This document shows, piece by piece, positions 9,776 through 21,027 of a stretch of 64,000 nucleotides of DNA. The position numbers were made by a program, and so were the translations under genes. Within the stretch, counting starts at the first letter, position 1, and each line of letters opens with the position of its first letter. The notes beneath the pieces are model-generated. The model searched no databases. It was not told where the DNA came from and worked only from the letters and a program-made list of their open reading frames with translations. The DNA comes from Trametes villosa (Eukaryota > Basidiomycota > Agaricomycetes > Polyporales > Polyporaceae), in contig PUDQ02000067.1 of assembly GCA_002964805.2 (NCBI GenBank), positions 1 to 64,000 on the forward strand, given 5' to 3'.

Positions 9776-9960
9776 GGTCGGCGGCGTGCGCGAGCGCGGT
9801 CTGCGCGAACTAGGTCGGCGGCGTGCGCGAGCGCGGTGTGCGCGCACTGGCTGGGTTGTGCGTGCGGGCGAGTTGGTTGCGTTGCGCCGGCGGCGCGCGT
9901 GCGCGAGCGAGGTCCGCGCGAACTGACTGGGTCGCGCGGAGGCGTGCGTGCGCGAACGGA
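9776..9960 (+). repeat. CG-rich degenerate tandem repeat
   Basis: A 37-nt unit beginning GGTCGGCGGCGTGCGCGAG is repeated at 9776-9812 and 9813-9849. More degenerate copies (GCGCGAACTGACTGGGTCG and similar) continue to about 9960. CpG density is very high and there are no signs of CpG loss. Confidence 0.7.
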
Positions 9961-10017
9961 CGAGCGAGGTATGGGAGGAGAGCGGGGACATGCCGGCTGC
10001 GCGCAAGGGTACTCACT

Positions 10018-10377
10018 ATCTGGGCGGGAAGCAGGTTTCCTGTCGCAAAGATGTTCGTATAATGGATCGGACGAGGAACAGGATTCCTGTTCCCAAGCTG
10101 TTCAGAACCGGAAACGGTACATGAACGAGTTTGGATGGTTCGGGTTCGGAACAGCGGCGCAACAGGATATCTGACCTGTGATTGGCTCCTGAGCAGTTCC
10201 GGACCGGAACCAGGAAACCAAGCTCAGGACCTGAACAGGGCCTGGGAATGACGTCAACAGGTTACCTGGTTCAGGCACTGAACCATTCTGGGAGCAAGCG
10301 CCGTGACAGGAGACCAGTTACTGAACTAGTCACAAGCCTGTTCCGGAGGGTAACATGGGCCAATGCCCCTCGTGATT
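10018..10377. repeat. GGAACAGG/CCTGTTCC inverted-repeat module
   Basis: The block is full of GGAACAGG, CCTGTTCC, GAACCGG and CAGGTT words in both orientations. It includes a perfect inverted repeat GGAACAGGATTCCTGTTCC at 10075-10093. Two GTGATTGG boxes lie at about 10179 and 10372. It ends exactly where similarity to the DUF6533 paralogues begins. It has no coding potential; a MITE- or SINE-like inserted element is possible but unproven. Confidence 0.55.
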
Positions 10378-11671
10378 GGTCCTGCCGGTACGCCGCTCAA
10401 TTCACCGTACCGCTCTTGCACCTATGCGCTCACCACATGCCGACGCCAGTGTTTACCACTCTGAGAGTCTATGCGCTCTCGGGCAAACACAAGTTTCTGA
10501 CCGGGGCCACGCTGGTGTTCAGCATTGCCCCGTTCTTGGTCAATGCGGTATGTATTTTGTTTCCTCCCTACAGATTGTAGGCCTCGCTGAGTCACCCTGC
10601 ATCTCCCACAGGGTTCAGTGTACCGGGAGATTACCGTCAATTCACCTCCGCCAATGGGCTGTACATACTATCTCGCTGCAAGTACTGCAGTATACACCGG
10701 GTGAGCTGCTTTGACTACCTGCCATTGGTCCACCTTTTGCTGACAGTAAGACTCGCCAGATGTGCGTCATGGGCTTGTAGGGCGGGGATTTCAGCCGCTC
10801 ACCTTCCCGCCAAGTGTCTATTGTCTCCAGGTCCTGCCTGATACTTGCAGACACGCTGGCCGCGGCCGTCACCTGGCGGCGAACCCGTCTCTCCCGTCAA
10901 CTCGAGATGGACAACACGATAACTCGACAACCCTCGCTGGAGCGGACTCTATGGGACAACGGTGAATGCATTTCACTTACGGCAGTCACTGCCTCTCGTA
11001 TGCTGACCACTGTGTTTCTATTCGCTTCGTAGGTAGCGTCTACTTCTGGTAGGATTGGCTTTTGTCACGATGCTGCACATTGTTGAACTCTTCTTCACAC
11101 AGTACGCTGGCCACGCTCAATATTGTGGACATGGCCGTGGTCGTGCTTTCGGTGGGTGCCCATTCAAGTCCATGTCAATTAACTCTGAGACAAGTTGTGC
11201 ATTTCAGGTCGCAACAGACCTCGGCGGGTCAAACTATGTCTTACAATTCATCGACCCGTAAGACATACTCAACTCTGGTCGCATCCGTCCTGCCAGGTGC
11301 TCATTTACCCGGCACACCCTTGCAGTATCAGCTCTATCCTCAACAGTCGCTTCCTCCTTGCTCTCTACGAGACGAACGACCGGCTCGAGCGAGGCGGTTC
11401 CGCGACCTCCTCGTTCTCAGTTGACCTCGGCAGTGCGGACCGCGGAGGCTCGCCCGAACTTCCGGAGTTTGCCCGTCCATTTGGAGGCTCTATCCACTCG
11501 TTCGACGAGGCAGACCCAGCGATGTTCGAGGACGAGCCGGTGCATCCCGTTGTGCGCGGCGTGGAGGCGGAGGCAGGGATAGAGATGGAAACAGTGCGGC
11601 CGATGGAGGTGTGGGAGGAGGACGTTCAGCCGGTCGCGTCGTCGAGCGGACAGATCCGTGACGACGTTTGA
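10378..11671 (+). pseudogene. 5'-truncated DUF6533-type seven-TM protein gene (copy A)
   Basis: This copy retains the end of exon 5 (to 10387) and exons 6-12: 10450-10547, 10612-10700, 10795-10961, 11033-11048, 11103-11151, 11208-11257 and 11326-11671. Visible protein landmarks are FTTLRVYALSGKHK, CLILADTLAAAVTWRRTR, NIVDMAVVVLS and SSILNSRFLLALYETNDRLE, followed by an acidic Ser-rich tail. These match the 3' two thirds of the copies at 15.4-17.3 and 19.2-21.0 kb, with identical exon lengths (98, 89, 16, 49, 50 nt). Exons 1-4, which encode the YD...VQYVW signature, are missing and replaced by the GGAACAGG module. The remaining frames are open, so truncation looks recent, or the 5' part lies in a rearranged locus. 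Confidence 0.75.
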
Positions 11672-12067
11672 GACCTCGAGGGCGTGCGTGGGGTCACACT
11701 TCTCCCTACCCTCGCCTCTCTCTCGCATGCGCTCCTCATATCTTGGGCACCATTCTCTTCGCATTGTGGCTTGTATAGGCTCGTTCTGTCATGGATTCTC
11801 TTAGTAGACGTCTCGCAATGGCGGGCAATATACCATGTATGCTTTCCTCAATTGGTACCTGGCATGCGGCGCGTTTGAGTACTAAGCCCGACCCACATCC
11901 GGCTTGCTTTTGACTTCACCGTCCACGTCCATGCGGCTTCCGGAACGAGCAGCGCGCGGGCATGGGCGCTCCTGGCAAGCGTCGAGCTCTGGTAGGTAAG
12001 TTTTGCTTCATCTCTCTGCCTCACTTCAGAGCCTCGCTGTGCGGCGACATTCGATCTCGGTCTTGCA
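11672..12067. other. spacer, no gene seen
   Basis: This is the downstream flank of DUF6533 copy A. No supported ORF, repeat or RNA gene was seen. Confidence 0.5.
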
Positions 12068-12215
12068 CTATTGGTGCGACGCTGAAGAGCCGCCCCCCCC
12101 TTGCCATCTTCAATACATATGCTAGGCTCGAACGCGGTCGCGGAGCCATCTCCTTGCTCTCTGCAGACCTCGGCAGGGTGAGCCGCGTTTTCTTGGGGTC
12201 GCTTGTCAGTTCGCT
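12068..12215 (+). pseudogene. relic of a DUF6533 last exon (copy D)
   Basis: One frame reads TIGATLKSRPPLAIFNTYAR, then LERGRGAISLLSADLG. It aligns without gaps to the last exon of the intact paralogue (IGAILNSRFLLALYETNAR, then LERGGTSVSSFSVDLG). Beyond about 12210 similarity fades with apparent frame changes. It is a decayed fragment with no upstream exons. Confidence 0.65.
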
Positions 12216-15200
12216 TGCAGATTGGACCGCGTTCTTGAGGAGGGGGGCCAGAAGACGCTCTAGAAAGGCTTTCCTGACTACCATAACCCCCGTGAGCGTG
12301 AACGGAGGAGGAGAAGTGAACAGAGCGGCCGACAGTGCTCGTTTAGAGGAGAATGGGTAGCTGAAAGTATTTTTGAATGGACAGACTCGGCAAGAGGCTT
12401 CGCCAATTTCAAAGTCCACGCCTCTTCTCCTCCTCACGCCAGCCTTGGAATGATATCGCCCATGTATCGGGAACTGTGATTCCCAAATTTTGGATTATTC
12501 TGAGATTCGGAAGGATAACCGTACCCGGGAGCGTGTTTATCCTCGGATATGGCCGCTCCTCGACTGACGTGTCCCATATCGTCAATTCACGTCCTCCCGC
12601 ACGAGGAACTGCCCTGCATCGCGGAGCGTGGTGCCCTAACCTCGTTTCTGTCGGTCTACAGCCGCGCACCTGGAGATATACCTGGTGGTCTGGTAATAAG
12701 TACGCGACCACAGAACGGGGAGAATGAGACATAGTACCTTCATCTTCCTCTTCGCCCAGGACCTCCTTAATACAGTCTTCTTGCGTACAACTACGGTCGG
12801 GTTGAAGTCAGCAATTATAAGTAGAGCTGTACACTTCAAGTTTACTCGTACCGCTGGTGGTTTTTTTGGTCAAGACACGCCGGCGCGCGTCGAAAGTGAT
12901 CGTCAACGAACTGCCCAGGGCTAGTCGAGGCCAAGGGCGCGAAATGACGAGATCACCTGACCGTGTTTGTCGAGGGTAGCGTGAAGCGCCGGTGACGCCT
13001 CGTGCGCGCCAGCGATCGTCAGTGTTTTCCAAAGGGCATCTACTCTCTTCTCGCTACGACGCTGTCCAGTCTCACCATACCTCTTCTCTGCTGGGACTTG
13101 CCTTCTCTCGGTCGCACTAGTTCCTCACCGCGATGCGCATCTCTGGCGGAAAAAGGACATAGCATCGCACAGCGACGGTCCTTCGCCATGTAGCCCGCGC
13201 TCAAGAAGATCTTCCTCCTCGTTTGGTCGCGGGATACGATGGGGTTTCAGCGCCGCGATCTCCACCCACGATGGCAGCTGAAGGGCACTCGATGTAGGTT
13301 ATGGATTGTCTTAGATCCACCGGTAGTGCCTTCTGCCCATGAAGCTTGCCAACCTCCAATCGCCTCTGCGAAGCCTTATATCCCTCATTTCCCCACCAAT
13401 ATACCTTTCCATGACCTTCTCCGGATGACTCAAAGCGCTCTAGCAGCGGTCAAACCAAGTCCAGCACCATTGGAAGCACGCAGAAGTTCGCGCGCATGAT
13501 CCTCGTCATCGCCGGCGAGGGCCAGGCCAGACGGCTCATCGAGCTGCAACCGCGGACAACACGTACACCGTGACCGACAAGCACGTCGAGCTCACTCCTC
13601 TCATTCATCCCTAGTAGCAGGTCAAGTCTCTCATAGATGAGTTCGAGCGCGCGAAGACGTTCGTGTACGACCTTAGGAGAAGGAGCCTCCCATCGCTGCG
13701 ATGACCGCCGTCGACACATGCCTTCAACTCATCCCACCTGCGCGCAAGGTACGCGCCCGCTTTCCTATTCTCTTCTATGTGCCTCAGGATAACGTACAGG
13801 ACAAGGCTACGATCACGCGCACGCTCCTCGACGCCGCCAGGAAGTACCAAACGGTGACAAACCTGTTCCCTCTATCAGCGCGTACGCCGACTACGCCTTG
13901 CGCGCCACCATGACGCGCCGCTGCGAGTCCATCGAGTTTGCGCCCTTGTGCGCTCGCGCCCTCACACCCTCACACCCTCACACCAACTCTCCACGCACTC
14001 GCTTTGCGTTATACGAATGGACATCTACGCGGAGCAACTGCTGCTGGACGCGACGCAGAGACAGCCTACCGATTGGGCAGGATCACAAGTTTGCAACGGT
14101 CGCGCTGAGCGACGGTGCACATCCCGTGACGTATGTGGTCACAAACGAGGGGCGCACAGGCTTATGGAAGGAGTTCCGAGAAGACGAAGATGGAGTTCGA
14201 GAGCATCAACGAGTACGTCTTGCACTGTAGTTTGTATATTCGCAGGTTGCTAATAGATTCCCATCTCGTTCCTCTCCCTGCGCATGAAGACCACGAAGGA
14301 GATCATCGGCTTTGTGCAAGGCGAGAAAATCGGCGAAGGTACGCCTCGCCATCTCCTCAACAACTGTGCGTCTCGCTGCTTTGATACGCTGACGCGTGCG
14401 CTGGCAGAACACAAGTACCTGCTCCAGAACTACGCGCTCGTGCGCGCGTGGTGGACAAACCATCCCGCGACGACCGCGACACTCGCGTTCTTCGGTACAC
14501 CGGCAGGGAGCGCGCGGCGTTATTCGTCATCCGCTTAGTACGTCGCCTTCCTCCGTTCTCCTCTCCGCGCGTTTTTCCTTTCATCTATATCCCGCTTTAC
14601 CCTTGTCCCTGCTCCTTTCTCCCTCTTCCGTTTGGCATACGCGTGCGTATATACTCACCCGAGCCATCGTCCGGGTGGGGTTACTGCCGAAGAGGCGGCG
14701 GACGGCGAAGAACGGTACTACTCGCGCCTCCAAGGGCCGCGCGCTACCGTGCGAGAACTACCACAGTCGCCCGGGAGAGCTTCCGGCGCAAATGACGCAG
14801 GAGCTACATCCGAGATACAGACAGACGCGGACGTGGAGGAAAATGCGGGCGACGCGGGCGCGGTGCCCGAGAAGGGCGGGCGGACGGTCACGAAGGAGTT
14901 CCAAGCCGCATTCGACCCAGAGGTAAAGGCGGGTTCGGAGCGGCAATGCACCTTGTTGATGGTGGCATGCTCGCGCAGTTGCTTCCGAGAGGCCCTCGGA
15001 ACGAGCTTAGGGGGAGGCTCATTCTTCTGGAGCATCGCAGCGCGGGCGACGGCACGGCTGGAGCCATCGAGTCGGACCCACTCGGGTGACGATAGAGGAG
15101 ACCGCGACGGATACACACTGTCGAGAAACAGTGAACCGCGTGATATATTGAGAACACGCGGAGCACATGGACCTAGCATTGGTAGAATGTGCAGCGCATC

Positions 15201-15403
15201 AGGTAGAGAGGGGGGAATGCGTACGTCATATATGTTTTAGTACTGTAGGACGTTCACTCTGCAAGATCGGCAAACAAAAATCCGCCACACGCCTTCATCC
15301 CTAAGGTATCCTGTCCGCAAATTTGTTGCATCTATGAAAGGAGTTCTTCCGAGGTGGGGGGAGGAGGGGAAGGAAGGATGACACCATACGTGCCCCGAAG
15401 GCT
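12216..15403. other. gene-poor region with possible coding remnants
   Basis: No gene can be supported. Between 13430 and 14540 short segments in different frames look protein-like (for example QKFARMILVIAGEGQARRLI, QVKSLIDEFERAKTFVYDLR, KYLLQNYALVRAWWTNHP) with intron-like gaps and internal stops. This suggests a decayed multi-exon gene on the + strand that I cannot identify. The rest of the stretch has only scattered short ORFs. Confidence 0.4.
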
Positions 15404-17290
15404 TCAAAAGTCGTCGAAGACCTGCCCATAAGCCGACGCATCCGGTCGAGCATCGTCCTCCCAGCGCTCTGCCGGCCGACCACCCGCCACCGACGTCTCC
15501 GCCCCCGCTTGCGTGCAACGCTCCGGCGACGCCGGCACATCATCGAGCATATCTAGATCCTCTTCGCCAAAGGAGTGGACCGGGCCCGCGAGTGAATCCA
15601 CAAACTCCGGGAGCTCGGGCGAGCCTAGAGCCGCACTTCCCAGGTCTACGGAGAACGAGGAGACGGAGGTGCCGCCGCGCTCCAGCCGCGCGTTTGTCTC
15701 GTAGAGGGCGAGCAGGAAGCGGCTGTTGAGTATTGCGCCGATGCTGCGAGGTCGGTACCGATCCCTCGCGGTCAGATGGTGGGGTTGGGTGGAGGTACAG
15801 GGAGAGAGCTTACGGATCAAGGAACTCCGGAATGTAGTTGCCGCCGTCTGGCGGGGTTGCGAGCTGACGCGCAGGCGCTGCTTTAGAATCTTTGAGGAAT
15901 AGAGTCTGGATGCGCGAGCACTCACCGAGAGCAGAATCAATGTTACGTCTACTATGTTGAGCGAGACGAGTGTGCTGCGTGTTTCAACGACTCGTAAGAA
16001 TCACTGCAATGCTCCGGCAAGATAGACCCGGTCGCACCAGAAGTAAACATTCCCTGGTAAGCCAATAGAGAATGAGCCGTCAGTAACGCGCGGAAAAGGT
16101 CAAGATCTGCAAGAGCGCATAGTTTACCGTTCTCCCACAGGATCTGCTCAAGAGACGACCTCCGGGAAGTTCCTTCCGAGAGCTGGCGGGAGGTGCGGGT
16201 GCGTCTCCAGGTGATGGCCACGGCCAATGTGTCCGCGAGGATCAGACACGTCCTAGATGCGATGACCGCTGCGCAATTTATACTCGTCAGTGAGTAGCTC
16301 TTCTCCGCCTTTGGGAACGAAGGACGCACTCCTGAGAAATGGTGAGGTCAACTTTCGAAGATGGCATAGCATGTAGCTGAAGGGAAGGCTCACCCAATGT
16401 ATACCCAAGTGGTCGCAACGATGACGCTGACGCACCCTTGAGGCGGAGGCAGATTGATCGGAGTCTCCTGGTACAATGTACTCTGCAGTAGCAGCCGTTT
16501 GCATCAGCATCGCCGTGGCACTCTGCCCCAGAAAAACCGCGAACCGCATTGACGACGAACGGGCCCATGCTGAGCACGAACGTAACCGTGGTGAGGACTT
16601 TGTGTCTCCCCAAGAGCGCGTAGACTCGCATAGTGGTGAATACTGTGATGAATGCGTGGTGAGCGAGGGCTTCTCAGCGCCGCAGGCCGAGACGAGCTAC
16701 GTACTAGCGGGACCTAACAGAGTGAGTACTATCGTGGCCTCGTTTAGCCGGATGACAGTGTCACAGCTACTCCGAGGAACGATGTCAGAAGTGCACTCCG
16801 CACGGACGGTATGATCCCGAAAGCGAATGCATACCTCTACAGCGGTTCGTGTTGTGATCAGCCGATGTGTCCGATAGTATGATGGCTTAACTCACAGCGT
16901 CTGAGATAGAGGGGATCTTCACGAACGACCAGATACTCTCCACCAGCGGCATGTATCTGATGAACAGGTACAGAGCCCGCGAGAGCTTGCGCGACGTCTT
17001 CGCCGACCGCCAGACGTACTGCGCTTCCTGATCTATACACAGCATGGCATCATACACGAGCATCGCTGTAAAGATAGTGTATGAGCATCAACTATGCACC
17101 ATGCCGCGATACAGCAACATGGAGGTGTCCGGGCGACATACTTATGACCACGACGCAGGTGATCACCATCGTTCGCCTACGCAGAGATCATCAGTAGTCG
17201 TGCTCAGAGCAGTCTATAGAATATGACCCACAGATCTTGGTATAAGGCAATGGTATCCGCAACGCTCGTAGGGGTCAGAGACGAAGACAT
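15404..17290 (-). CDS. DUF6533-type seven-TM protein (copy B), 12 exons
   Basis: Exons in transcript order: 17290-17232, 17176-17142, 17065-16896, 16836-16835, 16766-16705, 16642-16545, 16482-16394, 16297-16128, 16053-16038, 15974-15926, 15863-15814 and 15743-15404. They total 1140 nt (379 aa) and all phases close. The N-terminus is MSSSLTPTSVADTIALYQDL. The DUF6533 signature follows (MLVYDAMLCIDQEAQYVWRS), then TM segments around FTTMRVYALLGRHK, CLILADTLAVAITWRRTR and NIVDVTLILLS. A last-exon NSRFLLALYE motif and an acidic tail complete the protein. The family is a fungal membrane protein of unknown function. Exon 4 is only 2 nt (AG) and is required for frame. Exon 8's acceptor (AAGAG) is the weakest junction. 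Confidence 0.75.
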
Positions 17291-19150
17291 ATCTGAGGGT
17301 ATGAGCAGACTTCGCCTCGTGTGTCCGAGCTGTAAGAGAGGTGTGCGCTGACTGTGTCGCTGTGGTTCTCGCCTTGCGTTTTATATGGCCCACAAACCTG
17401 TGCCGCCGCATTGTTTCAAGCGTTCCCGTAATGCTTGACGAGGCGTGAGGACAATCAGCGACATCGGAGTGTTGAGGTAGTTGTGACGTCTTACCTGCTC
17501 GAGGTCCCCCACGCACCGACTCGGAACGTCTCTGGCCATTGTACTTCGCTTCTGCCACACTGCTTACACGCGCTCCACCATGGATTGAGTGTGTCTCTCA
17601 GCTATTGTGAGCGATAATCACCATTTAGATAGACGTCGGGAACTGCGTTACCTATGTGCACTGCGTTCTGAACACGGAGACCACGCGGCGGGGTGATACG
17701 TCCGCACAACCCTCGCCATACGCCGATAGATTGTAACTCCCATCGGAGCAACTGAGATATCCATAGGTTGCGTCTGTTGTGTGAAGACCGCGGGCCATGC
17801 TTGGGACTTCGGAGCGTCGCTACGGCCGAAGATGGTTCGATCGCGGAAGCGTTCGAAATCCTGATGTTGAGCCTAGAAATGTCGATGAGCCCTGCCTTGT
17901 GTCATGTCGCGCGGACGACAGATCTTCTTCCGCTTGCCATGCACATGGAAGACTTATATATATGTAGGAACTCTTGGCGTCATTGCAACAGCGCTTGCGC
18001 CTCGAATCCTACAATGATCTGATGAGCATCATGAACACCATGACCGTCTACTATGGCGCGCGGATGCTACGCGTTGGCGTTCGGGGAAACCTCAGCTACC
18101 TTTCCATCGCATATTGCCTACAGCGTGTCGGATTCCACGACTCATGCAGATTGCCGTCCTTGCAAGGTAGAGACGCCGCTTTGCTTGACGACGTGGTGTG
18201 GCAGACGAGGGCGCTGTAAGGCGGCGCGCTTACCACCTGCGGACGGAGCGGCGCGACGGGAGAAGCGCGGTCAGGGGACCGCGCCGGCCGGCCGCTACAC
18301 TCCATTCGCACTGCAACTCGTCGCTCCTTCCTCTGGCCCGACGACCCCTCCCTTCTCCCTTTCCAAATATTAACCAGACCCCGACGACGCCTCGAGTGGC
18401 TCTCGTCAACTCTGGCCACATCGGCCCACACGGCGTATATTAGCTATGCGCAGTAAGACTCCCACTGCGACCCCCTCCGCCCCATCCACTACCCCACCCA
18501 TGCTACGTGTGGATTGGTATCGGCCACACGGAATCGGCCACATAATGCTTTGAGCAATCGTGTTTGTCGCCGGCGGAAACAATGGCATTACGACGCAGGT
18601 ACTGACCAAGCAGGAGATGTTTTTTGGCAACCTGTATGGCAGAGTGCATGCACATTCGCGCGGACACATAGTCCACGAAAGTGATGCGCAGCCGTGACTC
18701 GACGTTGGAGTCGACCACCGCGGCCCGCGCAATGCGTGGCTTAAGCCACTCTCGGTGATATTTGGATTCGTGTGTTTGCTGGCTAGCCTAATGAATACGA
18801 GAAGGCTGCTGGTAAGAGTTGTTCGCGCGCGCGAAGACGCGGCTGAAGTGCGACAGCTGGGCGCGGATACCTGCTCGAGCACCACACGCTCGTGCCCGGG
18901 CCCGTGCTTTGCACTCGGGAGGCTCCAGCCCAACTTAGAGCTTCAGATGGAACTCGTTTCCCTTGAGCAACGCGTCGCGCGCGGCGTGTTTTGCCGTGGT
19001 CATGGAGCTATGCGATCCGCGAATACTACAGGGCGTCTACTCAGCAGTGTCAACGGACCTCTACAAGCCGCAATCCATAGAAAATAGCGCCATACGTACA
19101 TACGTTCGGAGAAGGACGAGGATCAAAGCGAAGTGATACCATACGCACAC
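17291..19150. other. spacer, no gene supported
   Basis: This is the upstream flank of copy B and the downstream flank of copy C. On the minus strand at about 18720-18505 a peptide containing RLRITFVDYVSARMCM and HLLLGQYLRRNAIVSAG looks protein-like, but no start, partner exon or domain is evident. The remainder shows only short ORFs. Confidence 0.45.
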
Positions 19151-21027
19151 TCAAACGTCGCCAGGGACCCGTCCGCTAGACGTTGCAACCAGCTGAGCAT
19201 CATCCGCCCGACTGTCCACCCGCTGCCGTATTTCAGGCTCAATCCACGCCTCCTCCAGCGCGTCTGCCTCGGTGTCGCGCTGAGCGTGCGGCGCCGGCGC
19301 GTCGTTGAACATCGCCAGGTCTTCCTCGTCGAACGAATGGATCGGGCCCGCGAGCGGATGTACGAACTCCGGGAGCTCGGGCGAGCTACTGCAATCCGCG
19401 CTGCCGAGATTGACGGAGTATGAGGAAATCGAGGCGCCGCCTCGCTCGAGGCGGTCGTTTGTCTCGTAGAGTGCAAGGAGGAATCGGCTATTGAGGATTG
19501 AGCTGATGCTGCAGGATGATTGCGATATTACGATGAGCTCTTCCCGTGAGAGCGCTCATGGGTCTTACGGATCGACGAGATATAAGAAGTAGTTTCCTCC
19601 GCCGAATTGTGTGGCAATCTGGCGAGAAAATCAGCGACTACGACTTGTTGATGTACATCTGGTCGAATACTCACCGAAAGCACGACTGCGAGAATATCCA
19701 GCAGGTTGAGGCTAGCCAGTGTGCTTCCCGAGTGTGTAGAATACATATTAGCAGGGCCGGAGTTCATTGAAAAGGCCAATCCTACCAGAAGTAGACATTG
19801 CCTGCAAAGCAAATAAGAACACAGTGGTTGGTATGCAAGTGACGGCGGCGACTACAAGAGATGAACTTCTCTCACTGTTTTCCCATAGGACCTGCTCGAG
19901 AGAAGGGTGTCGAATCCTGGCGTCTGACGATAGCCGACGGGACATCCTGGTTCTCCGCCAGGTGACGGCGACGGCCAGCAGGTCTGCGAGTATCAAGGAG
20001 GATCTAGACACAGACGTCACTTCCCGAGATAGTCAGTGTTTGGCGCATATGGTATACTCAACCCCCGAACGCACATCTAGCAGGTTGTACCATCAGCGCA
20101 TGGTAGGATACCCGGTAGCTTGCAGCTCAAACACCTTACCCGTAATGTAGCGCAGTACTTTCGTCGAGGTAGCTGTTACACCCCTGTGGCTGGGGTAGAT
20201 TGATGACAATGCTCTGGTACTGCGTGCACTGGAGAAAAGCAAGTCAGTTTAGCTGCGCATATGAAGCGTGCGAGTCAATGAACTACATACCGCGTTAACG
20301 AGAAAAGATCCTATGCTGAACACTAGCGTTACCCCAGTTAGGGCCTTATGTTTTCCGGAGAGCGCATAGACTCTCAACGTGGTGAAAATTAACATTGGTT
20401 GCTGGTGAGCGGGTGTATATAACGGCTGTACAGTGAACTGAGCGGCGTACCGGCAGGACCTAGCAACGTCAGAACCTGCAGAATATTTGACACCCAAATG
20501 ACCGCTGTACAGCTGTCCGGAGTACAGGCTCAGCGGCGCACGAGATATACAAGCGCGAAGGCGGATGCTTACCGCTGAGAGGGGCACACTTTGATTAGCC
20601 TAACTGCTCAACGAGACGACGACGATTATACTCACAGCATCCGATATAGAGGGGATTGTGGCGAATGGCCAGAGATACTCGAAGATGGCGATGTATCTGA
20701 TGTACAGATACAAGACTCGTGAAAGCTTGCGGGACGACTTCGACGATCGCCAGACATATTGCACCTCTTTATCCATGCAGATGGCGACGTCGTAAATGAG
20801 CAGCACTGCGGGCGGGGGGACGAAATATGCACTAAATCAGCACAGCGCCCGAAAGTCGGCACGGAAAACGAGGGAGACATACTCGCGCATGCAAGGCCAA
20901 GAGTGATGCTCGTCCTCCTGTCAATGTATGTCAATCCTACTCACAGCATTTGCCACTGCTGAGAAACGTACAAATCGTCATATTCCGCCACAATTTCCGC
21001 GGCTGCCGCTGGGGAAACTGAGGACAT
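19151..21027 (-). pseudogene. DUF6533-type seven-TM protein gene (copy C), splice-damaged
   Basis: Exons recognised in transcript order: 21027-20972 (MSSVSPAAAAEIVAEYDDL), 20917-20883, 20805-20636 (MLLIYDVAICMDKEVQYVWR signature), 20574-20573 (2-nt exon CG), 20512-20451, 20388-20291, 20228-20140, about 20007-19876, then short exons to the last one at 19508-19151. Exon lengths 35, 170, 2, 62, 98 and 89 equal those of copy B. The acceptor before exon 6 reads AA instead of AG at 20390-20389 (gene sense), and no in-frame acceptor was found for exon 8. Coding frames themselves are open, so the lesions are in splice signals. Non-canonical splicing could rescue it. Confidence 0.7.

Noticed and set aside
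17177..17231. A 27-31 nt mini-intron between exons 1 and 2 of DUF6533 copies B and C
   Set aside because: An upstream donor in each copy (GTGGGT in B, GTACGT in C) gives ordinary introns of 55 and 54 nt in the same phase, so no ultra-short intron is needed.
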